From contig JAFFJZ010000012.1 in the NCBI GenBank assembly GCA_018340375.1, forward strand, positions 7,378,001 to 7,442,000: DNA of 64,000 nt, given 5' to 3'. Below the pieces are notes generated by a model. That model saw only the letters and a list, made by a program, of their open reading frames with translations. It did no database searches and was not told the DNA's origin. Positions 22,179 to 32,314 of this stretch are shown here, in pieces (the first letter of the stretch is position 1; each line of letters starts with the position of its first letter). The translations under genes and the position numbers were made by a program. The DNA is from Gonatopus flavifemur (taxonomy: Eukaryota; Arthropoda; Insecta; Hymenoptera; Dryinidae).

Positions 22179-22374
22179 TGAGTGGAGCTAGTAGCGACGA
22201 GCTAGCAGCCGATTGATATAACTTTTGATAGAATTGTTTTGTTCAATAGTTAAATAGCCAAATCGTTTAATTGGGAGGCACTGAATGAATTTTCGATAAG
22301 AAAACGTTGAAATCTTTTCAATTAAAAAGTTACATCAATCTGCTGCTAGCTCATCGCTGCTGGCTTCACTCTCA
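22179..22374. mobile_element. 196-bp hairpin element
   Basis: Left arm GAGTGGAGCTAGTAGCGACG, AGCTAGCAGCCGATTGATA and ACTTTT pairs with the right arm over ~47 nt with about seven mismatches. The loop region is AT-rich. No other copy is seen. Confidence 0.7.
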
Positions 22375-23156
22375 TGTGCATGGCAATATTTTCTATGTGA
22401 ACAAATTGTGATATATGAGTATTTCAAATATATTCCATTTTGATCACATTCTGGCATACTTTATAACAAGTGACAAGAAGTTGTCTGAATCGTACAACAA
22501 GTAGGATCAAGTTCGTGCTATGGCCTTAATTTCGATATTACGATGTCAAGCTCCTTCTTCAGCCGATCAGTACAATATATAATAGATATATCTGGCACCG
22601 TCACAAAAGGAAGAACATTGCGGTGGATTGTCGAACGGAGAAAAATTTAGGTCAAAAATATAGTAATCTTCAATAAAAATTTGAGAATATTTCTTAATAT
22701 CTGAGAGTATTTCTGAAATTTTCAACAAAGATGAAACGGTTCAGATTTTTCTGGGATTTGATTTGAAAAACACTGAAAAATTATCAATACTCAACAAACA
22801 ATAGAAAAGAATATGAACTTTCCAAAATTTGCACATCAAAGAGTGACCGCAAAAAAGATTATTTTTCCACCTGTTTTCTGGGACCGCGGATTTCAGGTTA
22901 GAATGTATTCTAAAACATACTTCATGTTGATCATTTGCGAGGGTATACAATTTCCTGGTGAGCATAACGCTGGTTTTACAAGTAAAGTGGTATCAAATTT
23001 TGATCAAGATTTTATAACAATCAGTAAACTTCGATAGGTTTTTTTATAGAAAAGAATCCATTTTGTCTAGAATTTATCGATTCCATCGATTTCTTAATCT
23101 GCAAAATCAATATCATGCTCACCGAAAAATGGTATTCCCTTGCAAATGATCGACAT
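22375..23156. other. Intron sequence without recognised features
   Basis: This is AT-rich sequence. TTTTTTATAGAAAAGAATCC and ATCGATTCCATCG near 23040-23100 weakly resemble the GATTCTT MITE core. The overlapping open frames at 22741-23037 are on opposite strands, short and unlike known proteins. Confidence 0.4.
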
Positions 23157-24482
23157 TAGGGGAGCGAGGGGCTAGTTGTAACAGTTTTTGTAAAAATGCT
23201 AATATTGTGAAATATATACATAATTTCTTGCTCATCATTGAATATTTCGTAAGCGTGAACATTCACTCATCATATGCAAAAAGATATTCATCAAAAAGTT
23301 TGCTGATTTTAGCGCAACAGACATTATTCCAAAACAAGTCAGCTGTTACAACTTACCCCGTACTTGGGGCTAGTTGTAACAGGCTTGGGGCAAGTAGTAA
23401 CACCTAAAATAACTGCTCATTGAAAACATGTTAACTTCTTGTTATGGTACGATACTTATTGATAAACGAGCTGAACTGACTATTTTCTTATTGATCCGAA
23501 TTTACAACACTTATTACGAAAATAAACTTTGAAAAATTAAGCTCAAGGTTGTAGAATCATCCTGTACTTATTAGCCTATTACCACAATCATTATGGGACT
23601 CCGATATTATTCAGTTAATTTTCATAGTCACTTATAATTATGACTAAGATTGAATCATATTCAATCAATCAAAATAGAATCAATAAAAATCCGTAATCTT
23701 GATAAGAATTATCAATTGAGTATTCATTATGAATACTTTGAATTCAAAATGAACTCTTGAAGAACACCCTAATGTATAAAAAGAATTCACAACGCAATTC
23801 CATAAAAAATTATTCGGGCATTTAACAGCACAAACAAACAGGTGTAATCCACAATAATGCTAGCAAAATTTAGCATTATTGTGTATTGCACTTGTTTCTT
23901 GTATAATATCTGAATCAGGACATCTTTATTTTCTGAACCGGTTTCAGATTTTCTTTGATAATTTCTCATTTTTAGATGGAAGAAAAATGGATGGAATAAA
24001 GATATTTGCATATCGACAATTAAAGAAATAAGTCGAACCAAGTCGAATAAGCATGAACCGAAACATGTTACAATATGCCCCGAAAGTTTGTTACAACTTG
24101 CCCCATCGTATGATTTCGGATATATTCGTTGACTATTAAAAAGCTATACAAAATTCATGAAAAAGTTATTTCAGCATTTCAAAGCTCAATACATAGACAA
24201 AATAAATAGTCACTTACATATTTGAAGAGGATCGATTAATAGGACTAAAATCAATGTTTGCAAAACGATGTTTTTTTCATTTTCTGGCTCAAATGGATCC
24301 TATGTTTCTAGACACTCCCAGCACTGTCTCACGAGATACCGATAGTGTGTAGTTAATGAAGCACGTCATAGATAGGAGATTTAATTCAAAATCCAGCGGC
24401 AATACTTGAAATTCATCGAATAATTCGCGTGTTAGGGGTAAGTATACTTACCCCTGTTACAACTCGCCCCTTGCTCCCCTAC
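23157..24482. mobile_element. 1.3-kb inverted-repeat element with GTTGTAACA words
   Basis: TAGGGGAGCGAGGGGCTAGT followed by TGTAACAG pairs with the complement at 24452-24482 over ~28 nt with two or three mismatches. GGGGCAAGTNGTAACA words occur in forward orientation near the left end (23340-23403) and in reverse near the right (24068-24105 and 24450-24475). No coding sequence is recognised. Confidence 0.8.
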
Positions 24483-24760
24483 ATGTTTTTCAGAATGCAA
24501 TTCAACCCGAAACTCGCGGTCCCTCTTTTTGACCTGTATTTTTCGGCGCGTGTTGCGCCCAATGTTGCAATAAAAATCCTAAATCTAATGGATTTGATTT
24601 GATTTGATTTATTTCACGGGCAAAAACGCCCTTTAGGTACAAAAGTATGTAAACAATATCATGGTGGTTTAACAAAAGAAAGTTATCAAATAAAGTAAAA
24701 AACAAAACAAAAAAATAAGTGAATTGCAAAAGACATAGTGCAAATTAACACGAGCCTTAA

Positions 24761-24953
24761 GTGGATACGAGCGGTCCAATTCTTTCAAGACAAAGTACGT
24801 GAAAATGCGTGCATCGATTCAAAATATCTCTCTGTACAGCATTTCTTTAGCATCTCAAGAAATGCTGTACAGAGAGATATTTCGAATCGATGCACGCATT
24901 TTCACGTACTTTGTCTCGAAAAAATTCAGAAAAGCCCAGCCGCTCGTATCCCC
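24761..24953. mobile_element. 193-bp hairpin MITE, GGATACnAGCGG family, inside LINE 3' region
   Basis: TTAA (24757-24760) precedes GTGGATACGAGCGG. The right end is the complement of GGGGATACGAGCGG followed by TGAA. The inner arms (about 24789-24845 and 24857-24915) pair almost perfectly over ~65 nt around an 8-10-nt loop, including AAATATCTCTCTGTACAGCA. It carries no coding sequence. Confidence 0.85.
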
Positions 24954-25019
24954 TGAAAGTATAAATGTGGAATAATAAATATATTACAATCTGACACACT
25001 TCTCAAGAAAAGTCCTCTG

Positions 25020-26121
25020 CACTGTAAAAAAATTTCACCGGAAAATTCCAGTACATGTACTGGAAGTCATTAACCTGTACATGTACCGGAAAATTTCAGC
25101 ACATTTGTACTGCAAAAATTCAGTGCAAACGTTATGGAATTCCCGCATCAAAACTGGAAATTTTCTGAGCCTCGGTACTGGAATTTTTCAGTACACGAGC
25201 TGGACTTTTCCAGGACATGTACTGGAAAATTAATGCTGAAAATATCCATGAAAAATGAAAAAAAATTGCTCACGCAAAGTGATTTTGCAGGGTCCTTGTG
25301 TTCCAAGATGATTGAGAAACTTTTGATCGTTCATTTGGATGGACAGAAACTCATGTCTACCTAACAGGATTTGAACCCACACTTTTCTACCTGCCTACCA
25401 ACTGAAACCTAAGACCTAACCGATGAGCTATAGCGCGACATGTTGGAAGGCCAGCTTGGGTTACTACATATGCTTCATATCTAGAACACAAGAGGATAAG
25501 TCTTGGAAAAACCTCATATATCAATTTCATTGGCTACAATTACAATTATTATTCAAAATCTCAATCAGGAAATTTTTAATATAAAGACTTGAAATTTTTC
25601 CTGCCAGAAATGACGAAGTCCAATAAAAGTGGAAAATTTCAGTGCAACAGTGATTAAATTCCGTTGCATAGCAACTGGAAAATTCCATCACACGACCTGA
25701 AAATTGCAGTTCAAAACCTGTATAATTCAATTGCATAGTAACTGGAAAATTCCATCACAAAACCTGAGAATTGCAGTTAAAAACCTGTATAATTCCAGTA
25801 TACCAACGATTAGGTTTTTTTTTCTAAATTCCAAATTTTTTCTCAAGTCTTTTTTGAGGGAATATTTTTTTTTGGTGCACAAGAACTATAAAATTGTAGT
25901 ACGAGCCGGTAAAATTTTCGCGAAATCATGGCAAAATTTCAGTACATCATCTCAAACTTGAAAATTCCAGTACAATGACTGAATTTTCAGTTATGCTTGG
26001 TAAATTTTCAGTAACGTAACAACAAAATCTCTGTACATGTACTGGAATATCCATATTCCAGTACTAGCGCTGGAAATTTCCAGTCCAGTTGCACAGTAAA
26101 TTTCCAGTTTTTTTTACAGTG
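25020..26121 (-). mobile_element. GTACATGTAC-word element with tRNA-like segment, copy 2 (complete)
   Basis: The ends are CACTGTAAAAAAATTTCACC and TTTTTTTTACAGTG. It is inverted relative to 14456-15494 and aligns along its length. It is inserted in LINE ORF2. A CAACTGGAAAATTCCATCAC unit is duplicated (about 25671-25720 and 25737-25790), making this copy slightly longer. Confidence 0.88.
25361..25440 (-). ncRNA. tRNA-like segment inside 25020-26121
   Basis: On the minus strand, TAGCTCATCGGTTAGGTC (box A) is followed by GTGGGTTCAAATCCTG (box B). It is nearly identical to 15099-15170. Confidence 0.5.
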
Positions 26122-26541
26122 TGGGCCGCTATTTTGAAAGTTGATACTGATCCCGAAAAGAAATCAAGATCATCACCATATAAATTATCTAAGCAAGAAA
26201 TGCGGCTAACTGGATCTGCATAAAAATAATGTGAAGTAAACATTGGAATATTGAAAAGTGAAGGATTACGCAGAGTTCTAAATGGTACATTGAAATTTAG
26301 AAGAGAGAGGAGTTCAGGACAGCTGATTTGACCATTAATGACCTTGAAAATGAAAACGAGATCGTTAACTAACCTACGAGCTTCAAGAGTGGTCATGCCA
26401 AATGATTTCATTAATGGACCATAATCACGGCAGGACACACACAGCCATGGGAGTAAGATTTTTAAAATCTAAAGAACGCAAAAACTTGTGCTGAACTCTC
26501 TCGATCAGTTTAGTATAGCGTCATCAGTGTTGAGGGTTCTT
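26122..26541 (-). pseudogene. LINE ORF2 C-terminal region (broken)
   Basis: From 26541 downward the sequence contains LIERVQHKFLRSLDFKNLTP, a conserved post-RT motif, then MAVCVLP and a stop. It resumes with RDYGPLMKSFGMTTLEARR, FKVINGQISCPELLSLLNF and YADPVSRISCLDN, the usual C-terminal block of jockey/CR1-like ORF2. A stop and a frameshift separate the two parts, so the frame is dead. Confidence 0.8.
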
Positions 26542-26807
26542 TACTCTCTAAATCTGAATCAGTGGAATTCGACTGATTCCGCAGTTATAAGTATACCACT
26601 AATTTCAATCAGTTGAATTTCACTGCATAATCAGTGAATAGTCGCTGATTCTGCAGTTGGATGTTCTTTTCACTGATTACAATTAGTCGTATTTCACTGT
26701 GAAAATCAGTGAATACTCACTGATTCGCAGTGTATATGCACTGGTTCGCAGTGATATACTTATCACTGCAGTCCAGTGAAATTCCACTGATTCAGATTCA
26801 GAGAGTA
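26542..26807. mobile_element. 266-bp MITE with AATCAGTGAAATTTCACTG words
   Basis: TACTCTCTAAATCTGAATCA and the complement of TACTCTCTGAATCTGAATCA are the ends. AATCAGTG / CACTGATT words recur about twelve times. It is inserted in LINE ORF2. A relative is at 31198-31446. Confidence 0.85.
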
Positions 26808-27244
26808 AAATCTTTACACATACGCTTTAAGAATCCAAGCTGCTTGATAGCCGTATTAACAATATTTTGATAATGCATAGTGAAATTGAACTTAGAATCA
26901 ATTATAATTCTCAAATCATGCATACTCAGCACAACCTCTAAGCTAGAACCATTAAATTCATATGAGAACATGACCGGTTGCATCTTGCGCGACAGTCTCA
27001 TGACTTTACATTTCGCCGTATTTAGTTGCAGTTTATTCTAGGAACACCATGATTCTAACCTATGTAAATCTGACTGCAACGCGATGACATCAGCATATGA
27101 AGAGATCTTCATGAATAATTTCAAATCATCCGCGAAAAGTAAAAACTTAACATGTTTGAAATTGTCACCAATATCATTAATAAAAAAAGTAAATAGCAGT
27201 GGGCCTAAATGTGACCCTTGCGGAACACCTGATTGTACACTGAT
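26808..27244 (-). pseudogene. LINE reverse transcriptase, catalytic part
   Basis: The minus strand reads SVQSGVPQGSHLGPLLFTFF, then INDI and FLLFADDLKLFMKISSYADV. The FADD box holds the RT catalytic aspartates and the GVPQGS.LGPLLF motif precedes it. Thumb-like sequence (MRLSRKMQPVMFSYEFNG, FNFTMHYQ, QLGFLKRMCKDFT) follows to 26808, where the MITE 26542-26807 interrupts. It is a jockey/CR1-type LINE; the clade is not certain. Confidence 0.88.
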
Positions 27245-27981
27245 CCCAATCAGAAAAAACCGAAGTATGCCAATGTTGACAACAGGCGGAGTACAATGCC
27301 AGTATTGGGCCCCCAAGAGTCGGCTAGCACGTACGGATTTAGTACTGGATACATAGAAATACAGTACTATACCAGTACTGATACACCAGTACTGAAAGTT
27401 TGATTTCGACCAAGTATTGATACAGTACTATGCCAGTACTGATACACCAGTACTGAAAGCTTGATGTCGACCAAGTACTGATACAATACTATGCCAGTAC
27501 TGATACACCAGTACCGAAAGCTTGATGTCGAGCAAGTACTGATACAATACAGGCACTGCAGTGATTGCAAATAGGAAATCACTCAATCAGAAAAAACCGA
27601 AGTATGCCAATGTTGACAACAGGCGGAGTACAGTGCCAGTATTCGATCCCCAAGAGTCAGCTAGCACGTACCCAGTATGGAAAAGCGTTATCATTTCGGC
27701 CAAATGCCAGTACTGCTGCAGTACAGACCACCAGTACCCCGCCAGTCTTAGCCGGTACTGGCGCAGTACAGCACTAGTTGTGGAATTCTGATTGGGCGTA
27801 TTGCGCCGGTACTGAAGACCATTACCGATTACCAGTACTGTGACAGTACCAAGTACCCAGTACGGAAAAGCGTTATCATTTCGGACAAATGCCAGTACTG
27901 CTGCAGTGCAGACCGCCAGTACCCCGCCAGTGTTAGCCGGTACTGGCGCAGTACTTCGCCAGTTGTTAAATTCTGATTGGG
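27245..27981. mobile_element. CCCAATCAGAA element with a nested second copy
   Basis: The outer ends are CCCAATCAGAAAAAACCG and TTAAATTCTGATTGGG. A second copy (27583-27796) with the same ends CAATCAGAAAAAACCG and AATTCTGATTGGG lies inside it. CAGTACTG words are very dense and a 61-bp tandem array occupies 27371-27553. It splits the LINE RT between the N-terminal part and the GVPQGS motif. Confidence 0.75.
27371..27553. repeat. Tandem repeat, three 61-bp units
   Basis: Units at 27371-27431, 27432-27492 and 27493-27553 share CCAGTACTGATACACCAGTA and GTCGACCAAGTA with few differences. Confidence 0.9.
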
Positions 27982-28140
27982 TATAGACCTCGAGATGAAA
28001 TTCTTAATCTTAACAGTCTGAGTTCTATTCATAAGATAGCTTCTTATCCAATTAAGAATATTTCCACGGAAACCAAGGTGATATAATTTAGATAAAAGAA
28101 TATTATGATCAACAATGGAGTTGATTAATCATGTGCCTGC
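27982..28140 (-). pseudogene. LINE reverse transcriptase, N-terminal part
   Basis: The minus strand reads INSIVDHNILLSKLYHLGFR, GNILNWIRSYLMNRTQTVKI and KNFISRSIPN. This is the RT region just before the GVPQGS motif, from which it is now separated by 27245-27981. Upstream of 28140 similarity stops, so the LINE is 5'-truncated. Confidence 0.8.
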
Positions 28141-28305
28141 ACCAATCAGATTAATCAATTAGAAGGAGACAAAAAGCACTAGATCGCAATGGCGGTGGCA
28201 CAATAGCCCTGTTATATTTCGAAATGTAATTATTTTGAATGATGGTCGGTCCCGAAAGGCAATATCTGAAATGTCAACTGTTTCCAAAACTGCAAATAGT
28301 TTGCT

Positions 28306-29350
28306 CCATACAGAAATTGACCATTGGCGCTAGCATGGCGCAATGTAGATAAAGTATGGCCGAGGCTTGACAACCAAGCATGGCGCAACACTGAAATGAT
28401 AACATTTTATGATTTATCCATGTGTTTTCCCAATGAAGCCCCATCATTGGTGCAGAAATGGCAATGAAATAAACCATCATTGGCAAACAATATAAAAATC
28501 TGTTTATCAATGTTGCGCCAATGATAAAACTGTAAAAAATAATTGACCCAAAAATATATGAAAATTATGCGGATTTCACAATTTCCAATATATGTTATTT
28601 GGGACAGTATTGTGTTTTCCTCATTTATTTCTAAACAACTCGATGTTTTTTGTCGCTAAAGTTTGCCATGAGGAGTGTACACAACATGAATCAGCGGTCG
28701 GAGCCCTCTAGTGTAACCTGTAACAAAGAATGACTGACAATTGACTGTTTTTCCAGAGAATTATTTGAGCCTCATATATTCCTCTCATACATCCCTCACT
28801 ACTCGCGAGAAACATTGGATCGGTAACTTAGCTAGCAATTCAGCCATCAAAAGTTGAAATTAAGGATAATGCCAATATTGAGCCATGCTATTACCAATGA
28901 TCGGCGCTACATTGAAAACTAATTTTTATCCAGACTAGACCAAAGTTTGTGGCAATATTCAACCGCGATCCAAAAAATCTTCACTTTCGCATCCACCGAT
29001 TAATCGATTAACCGCACAGCCCTAGCATGAATGCGTATTCAAGTCCGTCTTTGATATAAATTATTCTTAGGGATATCAGATAAAATCCATTCATTAGAAA
29101 AATTTTACTAGCTTCTTTCCTATAAAATCCAGTTTGAAACTGAACAACTTTCAAATGGTTTGTTGGTTGGGATTTAGAATCTGCACATACAACTTGACAT
29201 TGATAAAATTTATTAATGCAGTCCTCTTGAATTTCCATATCTTCCCCTGTGTGCATCAACATTGAACCAATTTCAGCCCATTTTTGGCAAACGCTGGTCA
29301 ATTCTGCGCCAAAAGAGGGCCGAAGTTGACTTGATTTTGTCGCACACATG
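28306..29350. mobile_element. CCATACAG-family element, copy 2
   Basis: CCATACAGAAATTGACC, GGCGCTAGCATGGCGCAATG and later GAGCCATGCTATTACC align with 10145-12432. This copy lacks the 1.49-kb insertion found there. It has its own insert at about 28981-29232, which includes a terminus reading CGATTAACCGCACAGCCCTA. The right boundary is approximate. Confidence 0.6.
28983..29232. mobile_element. Insertion in 28306-29350 with GGGCTGTGCGG end
   Basis: Read on the minus strand, TAGGGCTGTGCGGTTAATCG and ATTAATCGGTGGATGCG form one end. This is the AGGGNTGTGCG terminus seen in other elements here. The remaining ~200 bp show no matching right end. The extent is inferred by comparison with 10145-12432. 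Confidence 0.4.
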
Positions 29351-30102
29351 GTTTGAACTTCTCATGGATTTGTGAGGAATCACTTGATAAAAGAATTATA
29401 CCAAACAATTCTACAAAAATCTTCCCTCGTTATATAGGAAATTACACGAGTTCTTCAGTAACGAAAAGGATATTTTATAAAATCCACCCGAAACTGCGCA
29501 TTTTTCATTTCTCATAGGATCGTCACAAATTTGTCAAAAACTGGAGTCTATGTCGACTGAAGAATGCATTACTTCAGACTTTTCAGAATAACCCATTCTT
29601 CTATTTTCACACGTTATTGAATTGTTTCTACAGTCTTTGATTCACTTTTGCAGACTCTTCATCTTCAATATTGCGATTATGGAATTTGAAGGACCTGAAA
29701 AGAATTCGGACATTGATAAGTTCTCTATCAAGCGTGCAATAGATTCGCAAAATAGGTTGGATATAAAAAATATGATAAATCTTTGTAGAAATCACCGCGT
29801 TATTTTTCTCTCCCGTCTCTCTTTGATTTCATGAAATCACATTGAAAGAAACGATGATTCGATATCTCGTATTATTTCAAATTTGTAACAAGGCTATCGA
29901 TCCGCGTGTGCGCGCGCGTGTACACACACAATTCCATGCACACATACAAAACTCTCGAAGTGATGCTCCAAGTCAAGAAAATTCCGCTGACGAAGGGGAA
30001 TCGTCTAAGGGATTTTATCTACGTCTTATACGAAAATTTCTTTATTATCGGACATTCAAAAAAATTGTATATTGAATGCATATGAATCTCTGAATTGTAT
30101 CA
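29351..30102. other. Intron sequence without recognised features
   Basis: This is AT-rich. A short alternating purine-pyrimidine stretch (GTGTGCGCGCGCGTGTACAC) lies at about 29907-29930. The open frame 29622-29834 is AT-biased and matches no known protein. Confidence 0.45.
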
Positions 30103-30363
30103 GATTCTGCACCATAAAAAAAAACTACCAAACACTTTCAGTACTGTACTGAAATCAATTAAACTGTGCACTCGTGTGCGGTACACGTATCGGAAAATTT
30201 TATTGATGCTACAGAAAATTAAAGTGAAGAACATGAAATTTCGTATGAAAAACGGAGAATTCTGGACAACAGAAATTTGTATGTACACGGGTAATAATAA
30301 GTCATTATGAACAGAAATTGTCCAGTTCCACGATACTGGAGAATTAAAGTTTGTTCAAACAGT
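30103..30363 (-). mobile_element. MITE of the CACTGTT...ACTGGA group, inverted copy
   Basis: On the minus strand it runs from ACTGTTTGAACAAACTTTAA through CTCCAGTATCGTGGAACTGG to a TTTTTTTTTATGGTGCA end. It aligns with 30702-30995 in the opposite orientation. A 270-bp MITE lies between the two. Confidence 0.65.
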
Positions 30364-30433
30364 GTATCCCTCGTGGAATGAAAATAATCGATTCGAATTT
30401 TGCTTCTGAGGATTCGCTTGGATATGTAGTACC

Positions 30434-30703
30434 TACACGGAGAAAAAGGTATCTTAAAAAGTACAATAATTTATGGATTTTCTGCGCTGGTCTGACCGAG
30501 TCTAAATATTTACCTGAAAAAACCTGTAGAAGTACCATAATGTCTTGGACTTTTATACGGAAGGTACCATACTTATTTCAAGAAGTCCAAGAAATTATGG
30601 TACTTTTAGAGATTCATGCAAGTGAATATTCCGACTCGGGTCAGACCAGCGCTGAAAATCCATCAATTATGGTATTTTTCAAGATATCTGTTTTCTCAGT
30701 GTA
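30434..30703 (-). mobile_element. 270-bp MITE (family a), copy 2
   Basis: TACACGGAGAAAAAGGTATC begins it and GATATCTGTTTTCTCAGTGTA ends it. It is the same length as 1983-2252 in the reverse direction, with GCGCTGGTCTGACC and AAGTACCATAAT in both arms. Confidence 0.85.
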
Positions 30704-30995
30704 AACTGTTGAAAAAACTGGAATTTTCTGATACCTAGGAACTGGAAAATTTCTGTGCAATGATGAATTTTCCAGTTTACGTACAAGAAAATGTCTGTTG
30801 TACCGAAATTTTCCCGTATTTTGTATAAAATTTCATGTTTTTCACTTCAATTTTCCAGTATTCATACAAGAATTTTCGCCAGTGTACTGGAATTTCTATG
30901 ATTTGAATGTAATTTTGCATTTTCACAAATGTACAGGTTAATTGCTTCCAGTAAGATACTGGAAGTTCCCCGGAGATTTTTTTTTATAGTGTACG
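30702..30995 (+). mobile_element. MITE of the CACTGTT...ACTGGA group, forward copy
   Basis: TAAACTGTTGAAAAAACTGG, AGGAACTGGAAAATTTCTGT and a TTTTTTTTATAGTGTA end follow the order in 30103-30363. It abuts the right end of the MITE at 30434-30703. Confidence 0.65.
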
Positions 30996-31197
30996 CAACA
31001 GGCTCTTGTTTTCCACTTTATGACCTTACATATGAAATATAAAAAATTTGAATTATCTCATGGATATGAATTTATATTTTTCGATCAATCCCTATTCTCA
31101 CCTGAGGAGTCTTCAAAAATCGTATACAATTTTATACAGTTTTGGACATCTTTTCCACATGGGCGCATTCATAATTATTTGAATTATTTGATTTACA

Positions 31198-31446
31198 GAA
31201 CTCTCCAAATCCCAATCAGTGAAATCTCACTATTTCTGCAGTTAAAAGTCGACTAATGAATGGAATCAGTGAAATATCATTAGTTACCGGTTGTGCAGGT
31301 GGGAGTATTCCCGACTAATTGAATCAGTGAGATTTCACTGCAAAGATCAGTTGATATTCACTGGTCGTGCATTTTATACATTGATTCGCAGTGTCCGACT
31401 TTCCACTGCAATCAGTGAAATTTCACTGTTTCAATTTGAAGAGAAC
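31198..31446. mobile_element. MITE with AATCAGTGAAAT words, copy 2
   Basis: GAACTCTCCAAATCCCAATC and the complement of GGTTCTCTTCAAATTGAAAC are the ends. AATCAGTGAAAT / ATTTCACTG words recur. It is diverged from 26542-26807. Confidence 0.7.
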
Positions 31447-31655
31447 CTTGACGTATTGAAGATATGCCACTTCCAAGAATTCTTTTGTCTTTACGTCCGT
31501 TCCGCTGGCGCAACCATTTGAGCACAATCACTTGGGAACCATGCAGAAATTTAGTGCTGATTTAGTATTAATTTAGTGCCCTACCCTTTAATTTAGTGCT
31601 CATTGAATTTTTGTTTATGAGATTTATCCAGACAAATGGATTTTATGGATATGGT

Positions 31656-31961
31656 TACACTTGGAAAAAAAAGTGGCTGAAACAGCAAACCTCGAAAATT
31701 TGCTCTGCTGATATGGCAAAACTTGTTGCTGAATTAGCAAAAAATTTGCTATTACAGCAAAAATCTTGCTCTTTTAACAAGCGCTAGCCATTCAGCACTC
31801 CGGAATTGGAAATATACAGATGGCTAGAAACTTTTGCTGGATTAGCAAATATCTTGCTAAAATAGCAACATTTGTGCTGCTGTAACAGCAACCGTTTTGC
31901 TAACTTAGCAAAGCAGATTTTTCGGAATCGCTTTTTCAGCAAGAATTTTTCTCTGCGTGTA
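31656..31961. mobile_element. 306-bp MITE with TTTGCTG/CAGCAAA words, copy 2
   Basis: The ends are TACACTTGGAAAAAAAAGTG and AATTTTTCTCTGCGTGTA. More than ten TTGCTGNNNNAGCAAAA words fill it. It is a diverged relative of 20815-21164. Confidence 0.75.
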
Positions 31962-32314
31962 TGCATTGGAAATTACGTGCTAACCAAGTCCTACAAGATG
32001 CAGTAGAAATCATGTCGAAAAATGCATAAGATTAAGAGATAATAGGATCAGACGGTTGCAGGCGACGCGAATAGCTTAAGGCATAGAAGTGAGGTCGGAG
32101 AAATGATGTATGTTACTGCAGATGTGGACAAGAAGGATCAAACATTTGATACAGAATATGAATAGGATGACACTCAGAAGATATGGAATCCCGCTTGGGG
32201 TGGGATGCATCATTATTTATACGTATCGATGATTCTTACAGTATCCTATATACGGATCTGTCTAATCCTTTAGGAACCATGGCCAAATCAGCGAAGATGA
32301 AAGAAATGTAGCGT

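Larger units (their letters stand above)
24591..28140 (-). mobile_element. LINE retrotransposon fragment, 5'-truncated and multiply interrupted
   Basis: On the minus strand, reverse-transcriptase sequence runs from 28140 to 26122. A 3' region ends in a hairpin (GGGCGTTTTTGCCC, about 24617-24631) and a (AAATC)n tail at 24591-24610, a common LINE 3' end. Four later elements sit inside: 24761-24953, 25020-26121, 26542-26807 and 27245-27981. Removing them restores a collinear reading of RT domains. Confidence 0.85.
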
